A DNA stretch of 64,000 nt from Phycisphaeraceae bacterium (GTDB taxonomy: Bacteria > Planctomycetota > Phycisphaerae > Phycisphaerales > Phycisphaeraceae). Positions 43,559-52,806 of this stretch are shown here, piece by piece. The position numbers and the translations under genes were made by a program. The stretch is taken from assembly GCA_029260615.1 (NCBI GenBank), contig JAJDCX010000056.1:1-64000 (forward strand), given 5' to 3'. Position 1 is the stretch's first letter, and every line of letters starts with the position of its first letter. The notes below the pieces were generated by a model. It was not told the origin of the DNA and searched no databases. It saw nothing but the letters and a program-made list of their open reading frames with translations.

Positions 43559-44644
43559 ATGACACAACGCAACGTTCAATGGGTTTTGGGAATCGTGATC
43601 GCGATGGGATTCGCCATCTCGTCCGCCGACGCCGTCCAGGTCCAGGACATCGCTCGGCTCAAGGGCTCGGAATCCAACAAGATCCTCGGCATGGGCCTGG
43701 TCGTCGGCCTCAACGGCACGGGTGACGGCGGCAAATTCGCCCCCGCCATGCGACCCCTTGCACAGATGATCGGCCGATTCGTCGACCCCAACACCGTCTG
43801 GACCGAACTGAAAGACGCCAAAAACGTTGCCCTGGTCTCCATCACAGCCGAACTCCCAGCCAGCGGCGTCCGTGAGGGCGATCGTGTCGATGTCCGCATC
43901 TCCTCGATCGGTCCCGCTAAAAGCCTCAAGGGCGGCACCCTCTTTATGATCCCCCTGATGGCGCCACGCCCCGACACCGAGATGATCTTCGCCTTCGCAG
44001 AGGGCTCGGTCAGCATCGAAGACGAAGACAACCCCACCGTCGGCGTGATCGCTAATGGCGCTACCCTCACACGCGACATCATGACTCAAAATGTCCACAA
44101 CGGGCAGATCACACTGGTCATCAGCGCCGAACACGCCTCCTGGCCCGTCGCACGAAACCTCGCACAGAACATCAACGACGAACTCGCCCCCGAGGGCCCG
44201 CCGTTGGCTCGCGCGATCAACCCCAAGAACGTCACCGTCCAGGTCCCCATGTGGGAACGCAACGACCCGTCCTTGTTCCTTAGCAAGCTCATGGTCATGT
44301 CTTTCCCCATCTCGCTGATGCCCATCGAAGCCCGCGTCGTCATCAACGAGCGCACCGGCACGATCGTAATGTCCGGCAACGTCGAGATCAGCCCCATCGT
44401 GATATCCAAAAAAGGCCTGACCATTACAAAACTCCTCCCCGCCCCGCTCCCCGACGAACTCAACCCCCTGACCAATGAACAACGCTTCATCGGCGTCGAC
44501 CCCGCAGACAAAGGCGGCGCACGCCTCGCAGACCTCATCGAAGCCTTCAACCAACTCAAGGTCGATGCCAAGGACCGCATCGAAATCATCAAAGCCATCG
44601 ACGCCGCAGGACACCTGCACGCAAAGCTGATCTTCGAGCTATAA
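43559..44644 (+). CDS. flgI: Flagellar P-ring protein FlgI
   Basis: A 361-aa periplasmic protein. Signal peptide with cleavage near SADA. Family blocks are QVQDIARLKGSESNKILGMG, VVGLNGTGDGG, VNERTGTIVMSG-like (VINERTGTIVMSGNVEI), and LADLIEAFNQLKVDAKD near the end. It builds the P-ring around the rod in the peptidoglycan layer, consistent with the wall-synthesis genes in the window. It ends two bases before flgJ(N). Confidence 0.96.
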   Translation: MTQRNVQWVLGIVIAMGFAISSADAVQVQDIARLKGSESNKILGMGLVVGLNGTGDGGKFAPAMRPLAQMIGRFVDPNTVWTELKDAKNVALVSITAELPASGVREGDRVDVRISSIGPAKSLKGGTLFMIPLMAPRPDTEMIFAFAEGSVSIEDEDNPTVGVIANGATLTRDIMTQNVHNGQITLVISAEHASWPVARNLAQNINDELAPEGPPLARAINPKNVTVQVPMWERNDPSLFLSKLMVMSFPISLMPIEARVVINERTGTIVMSGNVEISPIVISKKGLTITKLLPAPLPDELNPLTNEQRFIGVDPADKGGARLADLIEAFNQLKVDAKDRIEIIKAIDAAGHLHAKLIFEL

Positions 44645-44646
44645 GC

Positions 44647-45054
44647 ATGAACATCTCGGCACTGAACATCCCGACCCCCGTCACCACAGAGCTTGCCACA
44701 CCCAAGCCCACCGGCGAAAGCTTCGAACGCGAACTACTCGCCGCCAGGGAAGACACCGCCGTACTCGACCCAGAGACCGCCAAGACCCTGCGTAAGACAG
44801 CCGAGCAACTCGTCGCCACCACGTTCGTCATGCCCATGCTCGCGAAGATGCGTGAAGACCCCTTCAAGAGCGACCTTTTCCACGGCGGGCAGACCGAAGA
44901 AATCTTCGGCCAACAGTTAGACACCCTCCTGTCCGAGCGGATCGTCGCCAAGGCAGACTTTTCTATTGTTGATGCCGTATACCGTTCCGTCGCCCAACGC
45001 GCAGCGTCGGCCGCTTCTACCAGCAACACCCAAGGGGTAGACGCTCATGGATAA
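44647..45054 (+). CDS. flgJ: Rod-binding protein, FlgJ N-terminal domain only
   Basis: A 135-aa protein matching the rod-binding half of FlgJ (LRKTAEQLVATTFVMPMLAKMRED, FHGGQTEEIFGQQLDTLLSERI). The muramidase half seen in enteric FlgJ is absent, so a separate hydrolase must open the wall. It overlaps flgN by eight bases. Confidence 0.88.
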   Translation: MNISALNIPTPVTTELATPKPTGESFERELLAAREDTAVLDPETAKTLRKTAEQLVATTFVMPMLAKMREDPFKSDLFHGGQTEEIFGQQLDTLLSERIVAKADFSIVDAVYRSVAQRAASAASTSNTQGVDAHG

Positions 45055-45565
45055 CACAAGCACCCAGACCCAGGTCACATCACTCGAGCAAACGCTCCGC
45101 CAGCTACTGAGCCTGCACAGCGAACTGCTGGAACTGCTTAAACGCAAACGCGATGTGCTTCGCGCCAGCGACACCCGCGCGGTGATCGGGCTCTGCACCC
45201 TCGAGCACGAGAAGATCCAGAAGATCGCCGACCTTGAGAAGCAACGCCTCAACCAGGTCGCCGACCTCACCCTCCTGGTCGATCCCCAGGCCAAGCAACC
45301 CCTGAGCATGTCTCAACTCGCAGACAGTTTAGGCGAGCCGGCCCGCGGCAGGCTGCTGGTGCTACGCCACCAACTACTCGACCGGATGAAATCGGTACAC
45401 GAAGAAACCGGCATCGTACGCCGCGCCACCGAAACACTCGCCAAGCACATGCACGGGATCGTCCAAACCATCGGCGCGCTTTCATCAGGCGCCTCCACCT
45501 ACGGCAGCAGGGGGGCGTTCCCCCAGAGCAATGCCGCCGTGAGCACCTTCAGCGCCACCGCATAA
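45047..45565 (+). CDS. flgN: FlgN-type chaperone for hook-filament junction proteins
   Basis: A 172-aa mostly helical protein (LEQTLRQLLSLHSELLELLKRKRDVLRASD is an FlgN-like start). FlgN keeps FlgK and FlgL unfolded before export, and both genes follow directly. Assignment rests on helical pattern and position; the sequence family is fast-evolving. Confidence 0.82.
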   Translation: MDNTSTQTQVTSLEQTLRQLLSLHSELLELLKRKRDVLRASDTRAVIGLCTLEHEKIQKIADLEKQRLNQVADLTLLVDPQAKQPLSMSQLADSLGEPARGRLLVLRHQLLDRMKSVHEETGIVRRATETLAKHMHGIVQTIGALSSGASTYGSRGAFPQSNAAVSTFSATA

Positions 45566-45612
45566 CAAACGTTTCAACGCTAACCGCTAGTTAAAGGCTA
45601 AAGGCTAAAAAA

Positions 45613-47331
45613 ATGGGACTCATGGGTTCACTACAGGTCGGGCGCACAGGGCTGCTTACGTCGCAAGCGGCGCTGCAGGTCGCCGGCCAGAACCTGGCGA
45701 ACCTCGCCACCGAGGGCTACCACCGCCAGAAGATCACACTCTCCCCCGAACGCTCACAAGAGATCGGCCCGGGCCTGTTCCTGGGTCGGGGCGTGAAGAT
45801 CGAGTCCATCACCCGCGTCATCGACGAAGCCCTTGAAGCCCGCCTCCGCAGTTCGATCTCCGATCAGTCCGCCTCCGAAGTCCACCAGCAACTGCTCGGC
45901 CGCATCGAAGCCATCGAAAACGAATTCTCCGGCATAGACCTCTCCAACTCACTAAGCGAGTTCTTTAACGCCTTCAGCCAACTATCAAATAACCCACAAG
46001 ACGTGTCTCGCCGCACGCTCCTCGCCGAGCAAGCCGGCAGCCTGACAAACTTCATCCGCGACCTCGACGCCGAACTGGGCAACGTCCAACGACAAACCAT
46101 CGACCAGACCAGCCAGACCGTTGAAGCCGTCAACGACCTACTCACGAGGATCGCCAACCTCAACACCCAGGTCGCCGTACAGAGCCGAGGCGCAGGCGGC
46201 GCTCCGGGCCTACGAGACCAACGCGACCAACTCCTCTCCGAGCTATCCCAGTTCCTCGATATCTCCACCGTCGAACAGGCCAGTGGGTCGATTGATGTCT
46301 TTGTCGGATCGCTACCGATCGTCCTGAATAACAACAGCCGCGGCGTCGAACTGCTCAAAGAATCCGTCAACGGTGAGACCGTCACCAAGGTCGTGATATC
46401 CGCCGACAAGAGCCCGCTGGATATAACCTCCGGCGAGCTGGGCGCACTGATCCAATTCAAAGAGCAGGACATCCAGGACGCCATCGATTCACTCGATACC
46501 CTTTCCGCACAGCTGATCTTTCAGGTCAACCGCATCCACTCCCGCGGCCAAGGCCTGGACCTGGTGGACAGCGTGACAGGTGCCGCCGCCGTCACCGACC
46601 CGACCGTCGCCCTCAACGACCCCGCGACCGACCTCACGATCCTGCCCACCCACGGATCGTTCCAGATGCACATCGTGCAGAAGTCCACCGGGCAGGTCAT
46701 CACCACCACGATCAATATCGACCTGGACGGCGTCAACCCCGCAAGCGACACGACATTGGTCAGCCTCGCCGCCGACATGGATGTCGCCGCCAACGTCACC
46801 GCAAGTGTCACCACTGACGGACGCCTACAGATCGCCGCCGACACCAGCGACTTCCAGATCAGCTTCAGCGACGACAACTCCGACACCCTCGCCGTCCTGG
46901 GGATCAACACCTTCTTCACCGGCAAGGACGCCTTCGACATCCAAGTCAACCAGGTGTTGGCCGACAGCCCACGCCTGATCGCCGCCGCCGCGTCGGGTGC
47001 CGCCGGTGCCAACCCCGGCAATAACAACAACGCACTGGCCATCGCCGCCCTGCGTGACCAGGCAATCACCGAACTCAACGGCCTGAGCCTCACCCAGCAC
47101 TGGAGCCGTCACGTCGAAGAGTTCGCCGTCCGTCAGGCACAGGCCCGCACGCAGTTCCAGGCCGACACTGTCATCCGTGAAGGCCTCTCCGCTCAGCAAC
47201 AGTCGCTCTCCGGCGTCAACGCCGACGAAGAATCCATCGACCTCATCCAGTTCCAACGCGCCTTCCAGGCCAGCGCCAGGCTCCTGACAGTCATCGATGA
47301 AATGTTAGAAACGCTCATCGCCTCCGTGTAA
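45613..47331 (+). CDS. flgK: Hook-filament junction protein FlgK (HAP1)
   Basis: A 572-aa axial protein. N-terminus SLQVGRTGLLTSQAALQVAG...NLATEGYHRQ and C-terminus ESIDLIQFQRAFQASARLLTVIDEMLETLI are the paired D0/D1 coils. It sits between hook and filament. The start is within an A-rich run (AAAAAAATG) with no strong SD; overlapping AAAGGCTAAAGG repeats precede it. Confidence 0.94.
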   Translation: MGLMGSLQVGRTGLLTSQAALQVAGQNLANLATEGYHRQKITLSPERSQEIGPGLFLGRGVKIESITRVIDEALEARLRSSISDQSASEVHQQLLGRIEAIENEFSGIDLSNSLSEFFNAFSQLSNNPQDVSRRTLLAEQAGSLTNFIRDLDAELGNVQRQTIDQTSQTVEAVNDLLTRIANLNTQVAVQSRGAGGAPGLRDQRDQLLSELSQFLDISTVEQASGSIDVFVGSLPIVLNNNSRGVELLKESVNGETVTKVVISADKSPLDITSGELGALIQFKEQDIQDAIDSLDTLSAQLIFQVNRIHSRGQGLDLVDSVTGAAAVTDPTVALNDPATDLTILPTHGSFQMHIVQKSTGQVITTTINIDLDGVNPASDTTLVSLAADMDVAANVTASVTTDGRLQIAADTSDFQISFSDDNSDTLAVLGINTFFTGKDAFDIQVNQVLADSPRLIAAAASGAAGANPGNNNNALAIAALRDQAITELNGLSLTQHWSRHVEEFAVRQAQARTQFQADTVIREGLSAQQQSLSGVNADEESIDLIQFQRAFQASARLLTVIDEMLETLIASV

Positions 47332-47359
47332 TCATGACCCCAAACCCTAGACCCTACTA

Positions 47360-49309
47360 ATGTCCTCTACCCCCTCAATCTCGCGCGTCACTTCACAGAT
47401 GGTTGGCAGTCAGATGCTGTCAAATCTGCGCCTGACCAACTCGAACCTGTTCGACTTGCAGCGACAGATCAGCACCGGGCAGAAGCAATCCAAGCCGTCG
47501 GACGAACCCAGCAACGCAAGCGCCATCCTGTTCCTACGCCAAGGGTTGTCCGCCAGGGAGCAGCACGAAGAAAATCTTAGTCACTCCATCGGCATCCTCA
47601 ACAACATCGACCAGGCCCTGGGCGAAGCGAACAACATCCTCATCGAATCCCAGACCATCGCCTCCAGCCTCATCAACGCCAGCGACGAGGAACGCCAGGC
47701 CGAGGCCCTGGTCATCGACGCACAGATCAATGGCTTGCTTGACCTGGCGAACATCCAATTCAACGGTGTATCGCTGTTCGGCGGCAACGCCGGTGCCGCA
47801 GATGGCGGCCAGGTCTTCGAGGAATTCCTAGGAGGGATTCGCTACTCCGGGTCCGACGAAAACCTCCAGGCCGACACGGGCCTGGTCGAAAATCACCCCT
47901 TCACCAGCAACGGTGTAGAGGCCTTCGGGGCCTTGTCCTCTCGGGTGAAAACCCAGGTCGATCTCGACCCCGACTCCTCCGTCACCGCCAAACTCAGTGA
48001 CCTCGACGGAGTCAATAATCAAGGCATCCGCAGGGGACCCGTCAACCTCACCGTCGATGGCACACAGGTCACAGTCGATCTCACCGACGCAGACACCCTC
48101 GGCGATGTCCGCGCTCGGATCAACGGCGCAATCAACGCCATCGATCCCACCGCAGGCGCTATAGCCCTTGGCACCACCGCCTTCGAATTGACCAACACAG
48201 CCGGACACACCATCGTCATCGCCGACATCGGCAACTCACAGACAGCCGCCGACCTCGGCATCAACCTCCCAGCACTCGCTCCAGGCGGTGCGACTGTCTT
48301 CGGCGGCGACCTTAACCGACGGCTCACTCTCACCACCGTGCTTACCGACTTAGGCCCCACCATCGACTTCCTCGGTGGCCTGACCATCACCCAGGGCGAC
48401 CAGACCCGCACCGCCGACTTCTCCGCCGCCGGCACCATCCAGGACCTGGTCAACGAGGTCGACCGTCTGGAACTGGGGCTACGCCTGCAGATCAACGACG
48501 ACAAAGACGGCCTGGACCTGGTCAGCGAAGTCAGCGGCCTCCGCTTGGCCGTCGCAGAGAACGGCGGAACCACCGCCGCCGACCTGGGCATACGCACCTA
48601 TGGCTTAGCAACCGCCCTGGACGACTTCCGTGACGGACTTGGCATCGAACCCATCACCGCCCAAGATGATTTCCAAATCACTGTCAAAAACGGAATCAAC
48701 TTCGGGGTCGACGCCTCCGGCCTGGGCACCGTCAACGAACTCATCACCGCCATCCAGACCGCCGCCACCACCGCAGGTCTCACCCTCGGCGTTAACTTCT
48801 CCGTCGATTTAGCAACCACCGGCAACGGCCTGGTCTTCCAAGACACCACCGGCGCAGCTGGCGATTTCACCATCACACGCGTCGGCGAGAGCCTCGTCGC
48901 CGATCAACTGGGCATTCTTAAGGAAGACGGCGCAGCCGCAACCTTCCAATCCGCCGACAACGCAACCGTCCGTGTTGAGAATGTTTTTACACATTTAACA
49001 GATTTACGCGACGCATTATTAAATAACGACACACTTGGCATCACACTTGCAGGTACCGCTATAGAAGTGGACACCCGCACAGTTACCCAGGCCCGTGCCA
49101 GCGTTGGTGTCAGGGCACAAAGGGTTGAACGCCAGCAGGAACGGTCACAGGACCTTGGACTCATGGAACAGATAATGCTTAGTGATATGCAGGACGCCGA
49201 CCTCACAGAGGTCATCACACGCTTCCAGCAGTTACAGACACAGCTACAAGCCTCGTTGCAGGTCGGAGCGCAAAACCTGCAACTGAGTTTACTCGACTTC
49301 TTGCGCTAA
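47360..49309 (+). CDS. flgL: Hook-filament junction protein FlgL (HAP3), enlarged
   Basis: A 649-aa protein, about twice the enteric FlgL (317 aa). The flagellin-like ends are clear: LTNSNLFDLQRQISTGQKQSKPSD and LGLMEQIMLSDMQDADLTEVITRFQQLQTQLQASLQ. The middle 400 residues are Thr/Asp/Gly-rich beta-type sequence with repeated TAADLGI motifs, probably extra surface domains. The gene ends in an 18-bp palindrome spanning the stop codon (49301-49318). Confidence 0.92.
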   Translation: MSSTPSISRVTSQMVGSQMLSNLRLTNSNLFDLQRQISTGQKQSKPSDEPSNASAILFLRQGLSAREQHEENLSHSIGILNNIDQALGEANNILIESQTIASSLINASDEERQAEALVIDAQINGLLDLANIQFNGVSLFGGNAGAADGGQVFEEFLGGIRYSGSDENLQADTGLVENHPFTSNGVEAFGALSSRVKTQVDLDPDSSVTAKLSDLDGVNNQGIRRGPVNLTVDGTQVTVDLTDADTLGDVRARINGAINAIDPTAGAIALGTTAFELTNTAGHTIVIADIGNSQTAADLGINLPALAPGGATVFGGDLNRRLTLTTVLTDLGPTIDFLGGLTITQGDQTRTADFSAAGTIQDLVNEVDRLELGLRLQINDDKDGLDLVSEVSGLRLAVAENGGTTAADLGIRTYGLATALDDFRDGLGIEPITAQDDFQITVKNGINFGVDASGLGTVNELITAIQTAATTAGLTLGVNFSVDLATTGNGLVFQDTTGAAGDFTITRVGESLVADQLGILKEDGAAATFQSADNATVRVENVFTHLTDLRDALLNNDTLGITLAGTAIEVDTRTVTQARASVGVRAQRVERQQERSQDLGLMEQIMLSDMQDADLTEVITRFQQLQTQLQASLQVGAQNLQLSLLDFLR

Positions 49310-49386
49310 TTAGCGCAAGCCTTGCGCAGCCCGGCGGCTCTTCGGCCAGCCAACGGGCAACGACGACAGACGGCAAGTGCCGTCGC

Positions 49387-49405
49387 CCTGGGCTGGAAGC
49401 CCAGG
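49387..49405 (+). promoter_or_regulatory. GGA-loop hairpin in the fliW leader
   Basis: CCTGGGCT (49387-49394) pairs with AGCCCAGG (49398-49405), leaving GGA in the loop. Hairpin loops with GGA are the core of CsrA targets. The loop is smaller than the preferred hexaloop unless the closing T-A pair opens. A second hairpin, GACGGCA-AG-TGCCGTC, lies just upstream at about 49369-49384. Confidence 0.4.
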
Positions 49406-49448
49406 TAGGACATCCAGGACGGACTGGCCGTGAATTAGGACCTTGGTC

Positions 49449-49895
49449 ATGATGATCAATACCTCTCGTTTCGGTGAAGTTGACGTGGACCAGACACGCA
49501 TCATCACCTTCCCCAAAGGGATGCTTGGGTTCCCCAAGTACAAGCAGTACGTGCTGATCGAAGCCGGTGAAGACAGCTACTTCTGGTGGCTGCAATCCAT
49601 CGAGATCCCCGACCTCGCGTTCGTCGTCACAGACCCAAGCCTGTTTGTCCCGACCTACAAGATCCCGCTCAAGCCCGAGCAGATGCAGGAGATAGGGCTG
49701 GAATCTCTGCAGGACGCACAGGTCTTCGTGATCGTTAACAAACGCGACCAGCTACTCACCGGCAACCTTCAGGGCCCGCTGGTCATCCACTGCGGCAAAT
49801 GTGTTGGCGTGCAACTGGTCCTAAGCGACCGACGATTCACCACCAGGGTACCCCTGATCGAACTAGGGGCCGCCGTCCACGCGGCATCGGCCTAA
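49449..49895 (+). CDS. fliW: Flagellar assembly factor FliW
   Basis: A 148-aa protein. Family blocks are ITFPKGMLGFPKYKQYVLIE, FWWLQSIEIPDLAFVVTDP and GNLQGPLVIH. FliW binds flagellin or, when flagellin is exported, CsrA, and so links filament export to translation. ATG 49449 has AGGA eight bases upstream. It directly precedes csrA, the usual pairing. Confidence 0.95.
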   Translation: MMINTSRFGEVDVDQTRIITFPKGMLGFPKYKQYVLIEAGEDSYFWWLQSIEIPDLAFVVTDPSLFVPTYKIPLKPEQMQEIGLESLQDAQVFVIVNKRDQLLTGNLQGPLVIHCGKCVGVQLVLSDRRFTTRVPLIELGAAVHAASA

Positions 49896-50028
49896 CAAAA
49901 CCGCACGGGCCGACCCCGGCCCGTTGCAGTGAGACGTGATTTGGTTATCTACACACACAACAGCGAAACGGGAACGCCGCAAGGATGCGGCGCGAACGCG
50001 ACACGGCCCAAGGAAGGAGCCCGAACCG

Positions 50029-50289
50029 ATGCTGGTTCTATCGCGTCAACGCGACGAGACAATAATGATCGGCGACGAGATCGAGATCACCGTCGTAGAC
50101 ATACGGGGAGACAAAGTCAGGCTGGGTATCTCAGCACCCAGGGAGATTCAGGTGCACCGCAAGGAGGTCTACGAGGCCATCCAACGCGAAAACACCTCCG
50201 CAGCCACCGTACAGGTGGACGACCTGAGTGTCGCCGACAAAAACCTGCGCAAGCACAACGGCAAACCGCCGGGCACGCAGAAAATATAG
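50029..50289 (+). CDS. csrA: Carbon storage / translational regulator CsrA
   Basis: An 86-aa RNA-binding dimer. The core [27 protein letters not shown] and [20 protein letters not shown] is textbook. The tail after residue 60 is longer than in E. coli CsrA, as in FliW-dependent CsrA proteins. ATG 50029 follows AAGGAAGGAG, which is both ribosome site and a GGA-rich possible autoregulatory target. The upstream open frame to 49936 is not part of the family. Confidence 0.96.
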   Translation: MLVLSRQRDETIMIGDEIEITVVDIRGDKVRLGISAPREIQVHRKEVYEAIQRENTSAATVQVDDLSVADKNLRKHNGKPPGTQKI

Positions 50290-50401
50290 ATCGAGAAACC
50301 ATTACGCCCGCGCGGACCATGGAAGTTCCCCGTGCCTGGCATACACCCAAACCAGACCAAGCAAAGACGCCGCCGGCACATAATGCCGGGTAGGCACTCG
50401 C

Positions 50402-50421
50402 GACAATCAAGGAGGATTGTC
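50402..50421 (+). promoter_or_regulatory. CsrA-binding hairpin sequestering the flagellin Shine-Dalgarno
   Basis: GACAATC (50402-50408) and GATTGTC (50415-50421) form a perfect 7-bp stem. The loop AAGGAG (50409-50414) matches the optimal ANGGAN hexaloop of CsrA sites and overlaps the Shine-Dalgarno; the flagellin ATG is two bases downstream. CsrA bound here would block initiation. A second hairpin CCGGCA-CATAA-TGCCGG lies at 50373-50389. Confidence 0.85.
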
Positions 50422-50422
50422 A

Positions 50423-51889
50423 ATGACACGCATAAACACTAACGTCTCTTCACTGCTCGCCCAACGCAACCTGGCTGCCTCTAACGACAACCTCAGCGTC
50501 AGGCTACAGAGGCTCAGCACCGGCCTGAAAATCAACCGCGGTGCAGACGACCCCGCGGGTCTGATCGTCTCCGAGCGATTACGCACCGAGATCGCCGGCG
50601 TATCACAGGCCGTCGATAACATCGAACGCGCAAGTAACGTCATCGCCACCGCCGAAGGTGCGCTCTCTGAAATCAGCGCACTGCTGATCTCCATGAAGAG
50701 CCTCACCATCGAGTCCGCCAACACCGGCGCCTTCTCCAAAGAAGAGATCGAGGCCAACCAGCTCCAGATCGACTCCGCCATCGACTCCATCACACGGATC
50801 GCCAACACCAGCAGTTTCGCAGGTCTCAAACTCCTCAACGGCTCACTGGACTACATCAACCAGGGCCTCATCGCTTCGCAGATCACCGACTTGGGCATCA
50901 CAGGCGTCAACTTCGGGACCAACTCCACCCTCCCCGTCACCGTCGAGGTTCTCAACTCCGCCGAGACCGCCTCCCTGTTTATCTCCGCCTCAAACCCCGC
51001 AGCCCCGACCACCATCCTGTCCAGCGTCACCTTCTCCCTGGCAGGCACCAACGGCGTCGAGGTCTTCGAGTTTGTTTCAGGCACGGCCCTCTCCTCGATC
51101 GCCTTCGGCATCAACGCCGTCTCCGACGCCACCGGCGTCTCCGCGATCACACTCAACACCTCCGGCATACAGCTTAACGGCACCGCCTTCGGCTCCGATT
51201 CCTTCGTCTCGGTCAAAAAACTCGACGATGGTGCTTCTTTCAACACCGTAGACGCACTTAACGGCGCAGTCGTCAACCGCGACGAGGGTGCCGACGTCCT
51301 CGCACTGGTCAACGGCAACCTCGCACTGGGCGACGGCCTGGACGTCACATTAAGAACCACCACCCTCGGCCTGGAGTTGTCACTCACCTCCGCAGCCGCA
51401 CAGACTCTCAACACGCCATACCAATTCACCATCACCGGCGGCGGCGCAACCTACCAGATCGGCCCCACGGTCAATTCTCAACAACAGATCGGCTTCGGCA
51501 TCCAGGCCGTGACCGCTAACAACCTGGGCAACTCCATTGACGGCTTCCTCAGCTCCGTAAAATCAGGCGGCGACAACTCCCTGGTCAAGGGCTCCGACGC
51601 CGCCGAACAGGCACGCAAGGCCTCAATCATCGTGGATAATTCCATCGATCAGGTCTCCGTCCTACGCGGTCGACTCGGTGCCTTCGAACGCAACACACTC
51701 CAGACCACACTGCGAAGTTCGCAGATCGCTGTGGAGAACCTGACCTCGGCCGAAAGCGATGTCCGAGACACCGACTTCGCCCAGGAAACCGCCTTGCTCA
51801 CACGTGCACAGATCCTCCAGCAGGCCGGCACATCCACGCTGGCGATCGCAAACAACACCGCCTCAAGCGTCTTGTCACTACTCGGCTAA
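50423..51889 (+). CDS. fliC: Flagellin
   Basis: A 488-aa filament protein. The D0/D1 ends are clear: RINTNVSSLLAQRNLAASND, LSTGLKINRGADDPAGL, and the C-terminal LTSAESDVRDTDFAQETALL, QILQQAGTSTLAIANN. The centre is a Thr/Ala-rich variable domain. ATG 50423 is preferred to TTG 50417 since AAGGAGG is seven bases upstream. Translation is probably controlled by CsrA and FliW encoded just upstream. A strong terminator follows. Confidence 0.95.
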   Translation: MTRINTNVSSLLAQRNLAASNDNLSVRLQRLSTGLKINRGADDPAGLIVSERLRTEIAGVSQAVDNIERASNVIATAEGALSEISALLISMKSLTIESANTGAFSKEEIEANQLQIDSAIDSITRIANTSSFAGLKLLNGSLDYINQGLIASQITDLGITGVNFGTNSTLPVTVEVLNSAETASLFISASNPAAPTTILSSVTFSLAGTNGVEVFEFVSGTALSSIAFGINAVSDATGVSAITLNTSGIQLNGTAFGSDSFVSVKKLDDGASFNTVDALNGAVVNRDEGADVLALVNGNLALGDGLDVTLRTTTLGLELSLTSAAAQTLNTPYQFTITGGGATYQIGPTVNSQQQIGFGIQAVTANNLGNSIDGFLSSVKSGGDNSLVKGSDAAEQARKASIIVDNSIDQVSVLRGRLGAFERNTLQTTLRSSQIAVENLTSAESDVRDTDFAQETALLTRAQILQQAGTSTLAIANNTASSVLSLLG

Positions 51890-51947
51890 ATCGCAGCCGC
51901 CCTATCGGTGGGGTAGGGCGGCGCGGGCCGAGAACTCAATAATCACC

Positions 51948-51980
51948 AAGCCCGTGGCCCAAAAAGCCGCGGGCTTTTTG
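51948..51980 (+). terminator. Rho-independent terminator after flagellin
   Basis: AAGCCCGTGG (51948-51957) pairs with CCGCGGGCTT (51967-51976), ten pairs including one G-T, followed by T5. It ends the flagellar block. Confidence 0.92.
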
Positions 51981-52122
51981 ATCGGACGTGTCTTTGATCT
52001 TTCACCGCCTCCGCATTTCATGCCCGCAGATAAATATCCCCAGACCGCCTTTGTTGGCCGCCTAGCCAACGCAACACCCGCTTGGATTACAATACCCCCG
52101 CACGTTCCACACACCCACGGGG

Positions 52123-52806
52123 TTGCCTGTGCTCCGCATCGAAGATCTCGCCGTCACCGCCGATCCCCGCAGCGATCGACCCCTGATCGCCGGGCTGTCT
52201 CTGACCGTCGGTCGCGGTGAGGCCGTCGCCGTCACAGGCCCGTCCGGCTGCGGCAAAACAACCCTCCTGCGATCCATCGTCGGCCTGATCGACCCCTTAA
52301 ATGGCACCGTCACACTCGACGACAAAACGCCCCCCGTAGTCGGCTGGCCCACCTTCCGTAGCCGTGTGTGCCTCGTCCCCCAGCGCCCGACACTGACAGA
52401 TCACACAATCCAATCGAATCTCGCCAGGCCTTTTAATTTCAAGTCCACCGCCGGGCATTACGACCCCGACCGGGCCCGCGCACTCCTGGATCGTGCCGGG
52501 CTGAGCGACGAAGTAGGGCGGTCCGCTGCCACGCTCTCCCAAGGGCAACAACAACGCGTCTGCCTGGTGCGATCATTATTGATCGCCCCGGACGTGTTGC
52601 TGCTTGACGAGCCGACCTCCGCACTCGATAGCGAAGCCGTCAAGCTGGTCGAGGCTTTGTTGGCTAACGAAATGGCAGAACGCGGTCTAAGTGTCTTGAT
52701 CGCAACGCACGACACCACCCAAGCCCAACGATTCTGTACTCGGGTGCTGGACCTTTCACCATTATGCGTGAATAAAAAAACAGTGGGGGAGCCAGCCCAT
52801 GCCTGA
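52123..52806 (+). CDS. fetA: ABC transporter ATPase, FetA-like
   Basis: A 227-aa ATPase with Walker A GPSGCGKTT, signature LSQGQQQR and Walker B VLLLDEPTSALD. The next gene is a FetB permease, and the two overlap by eight bases, so this is the FetA partner of an iron-export or oxidative-stress-protection system. The likely start is TTG 52123 or GTG 52129. A hairpin GTTGGC-CGCCTA-GCCAAC lies about 55 bp upstream. Confidence 0.88.
   Translation: MPVLRIEDLAVTADPRSDRPLIAGLSLTVGRGEAVAVTGPSGCGKTTLLRSIVGLIDPLNGTVTLDDKTPPVVGWPTFRSRVCLVPQRPTLTDHTIQSNLARPFNFKSTAGHYDPDRARALLDRAGLSDEVGRSAATLSQGQQQRVCLVRSLLIAPDVLLLDEPTSALDSEAVKLVEALLANEMAERGLSVLIATHDTTQAQRFCTRVLDLSPLCVNKKTVGEPAHA

Noticed and set aside
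43535-44620. 361-aa ORF opposite flgI
   Set aside because: Mirror-frame shadow with Asp/Gly/Val-rich translation; flgI is a certain gene.
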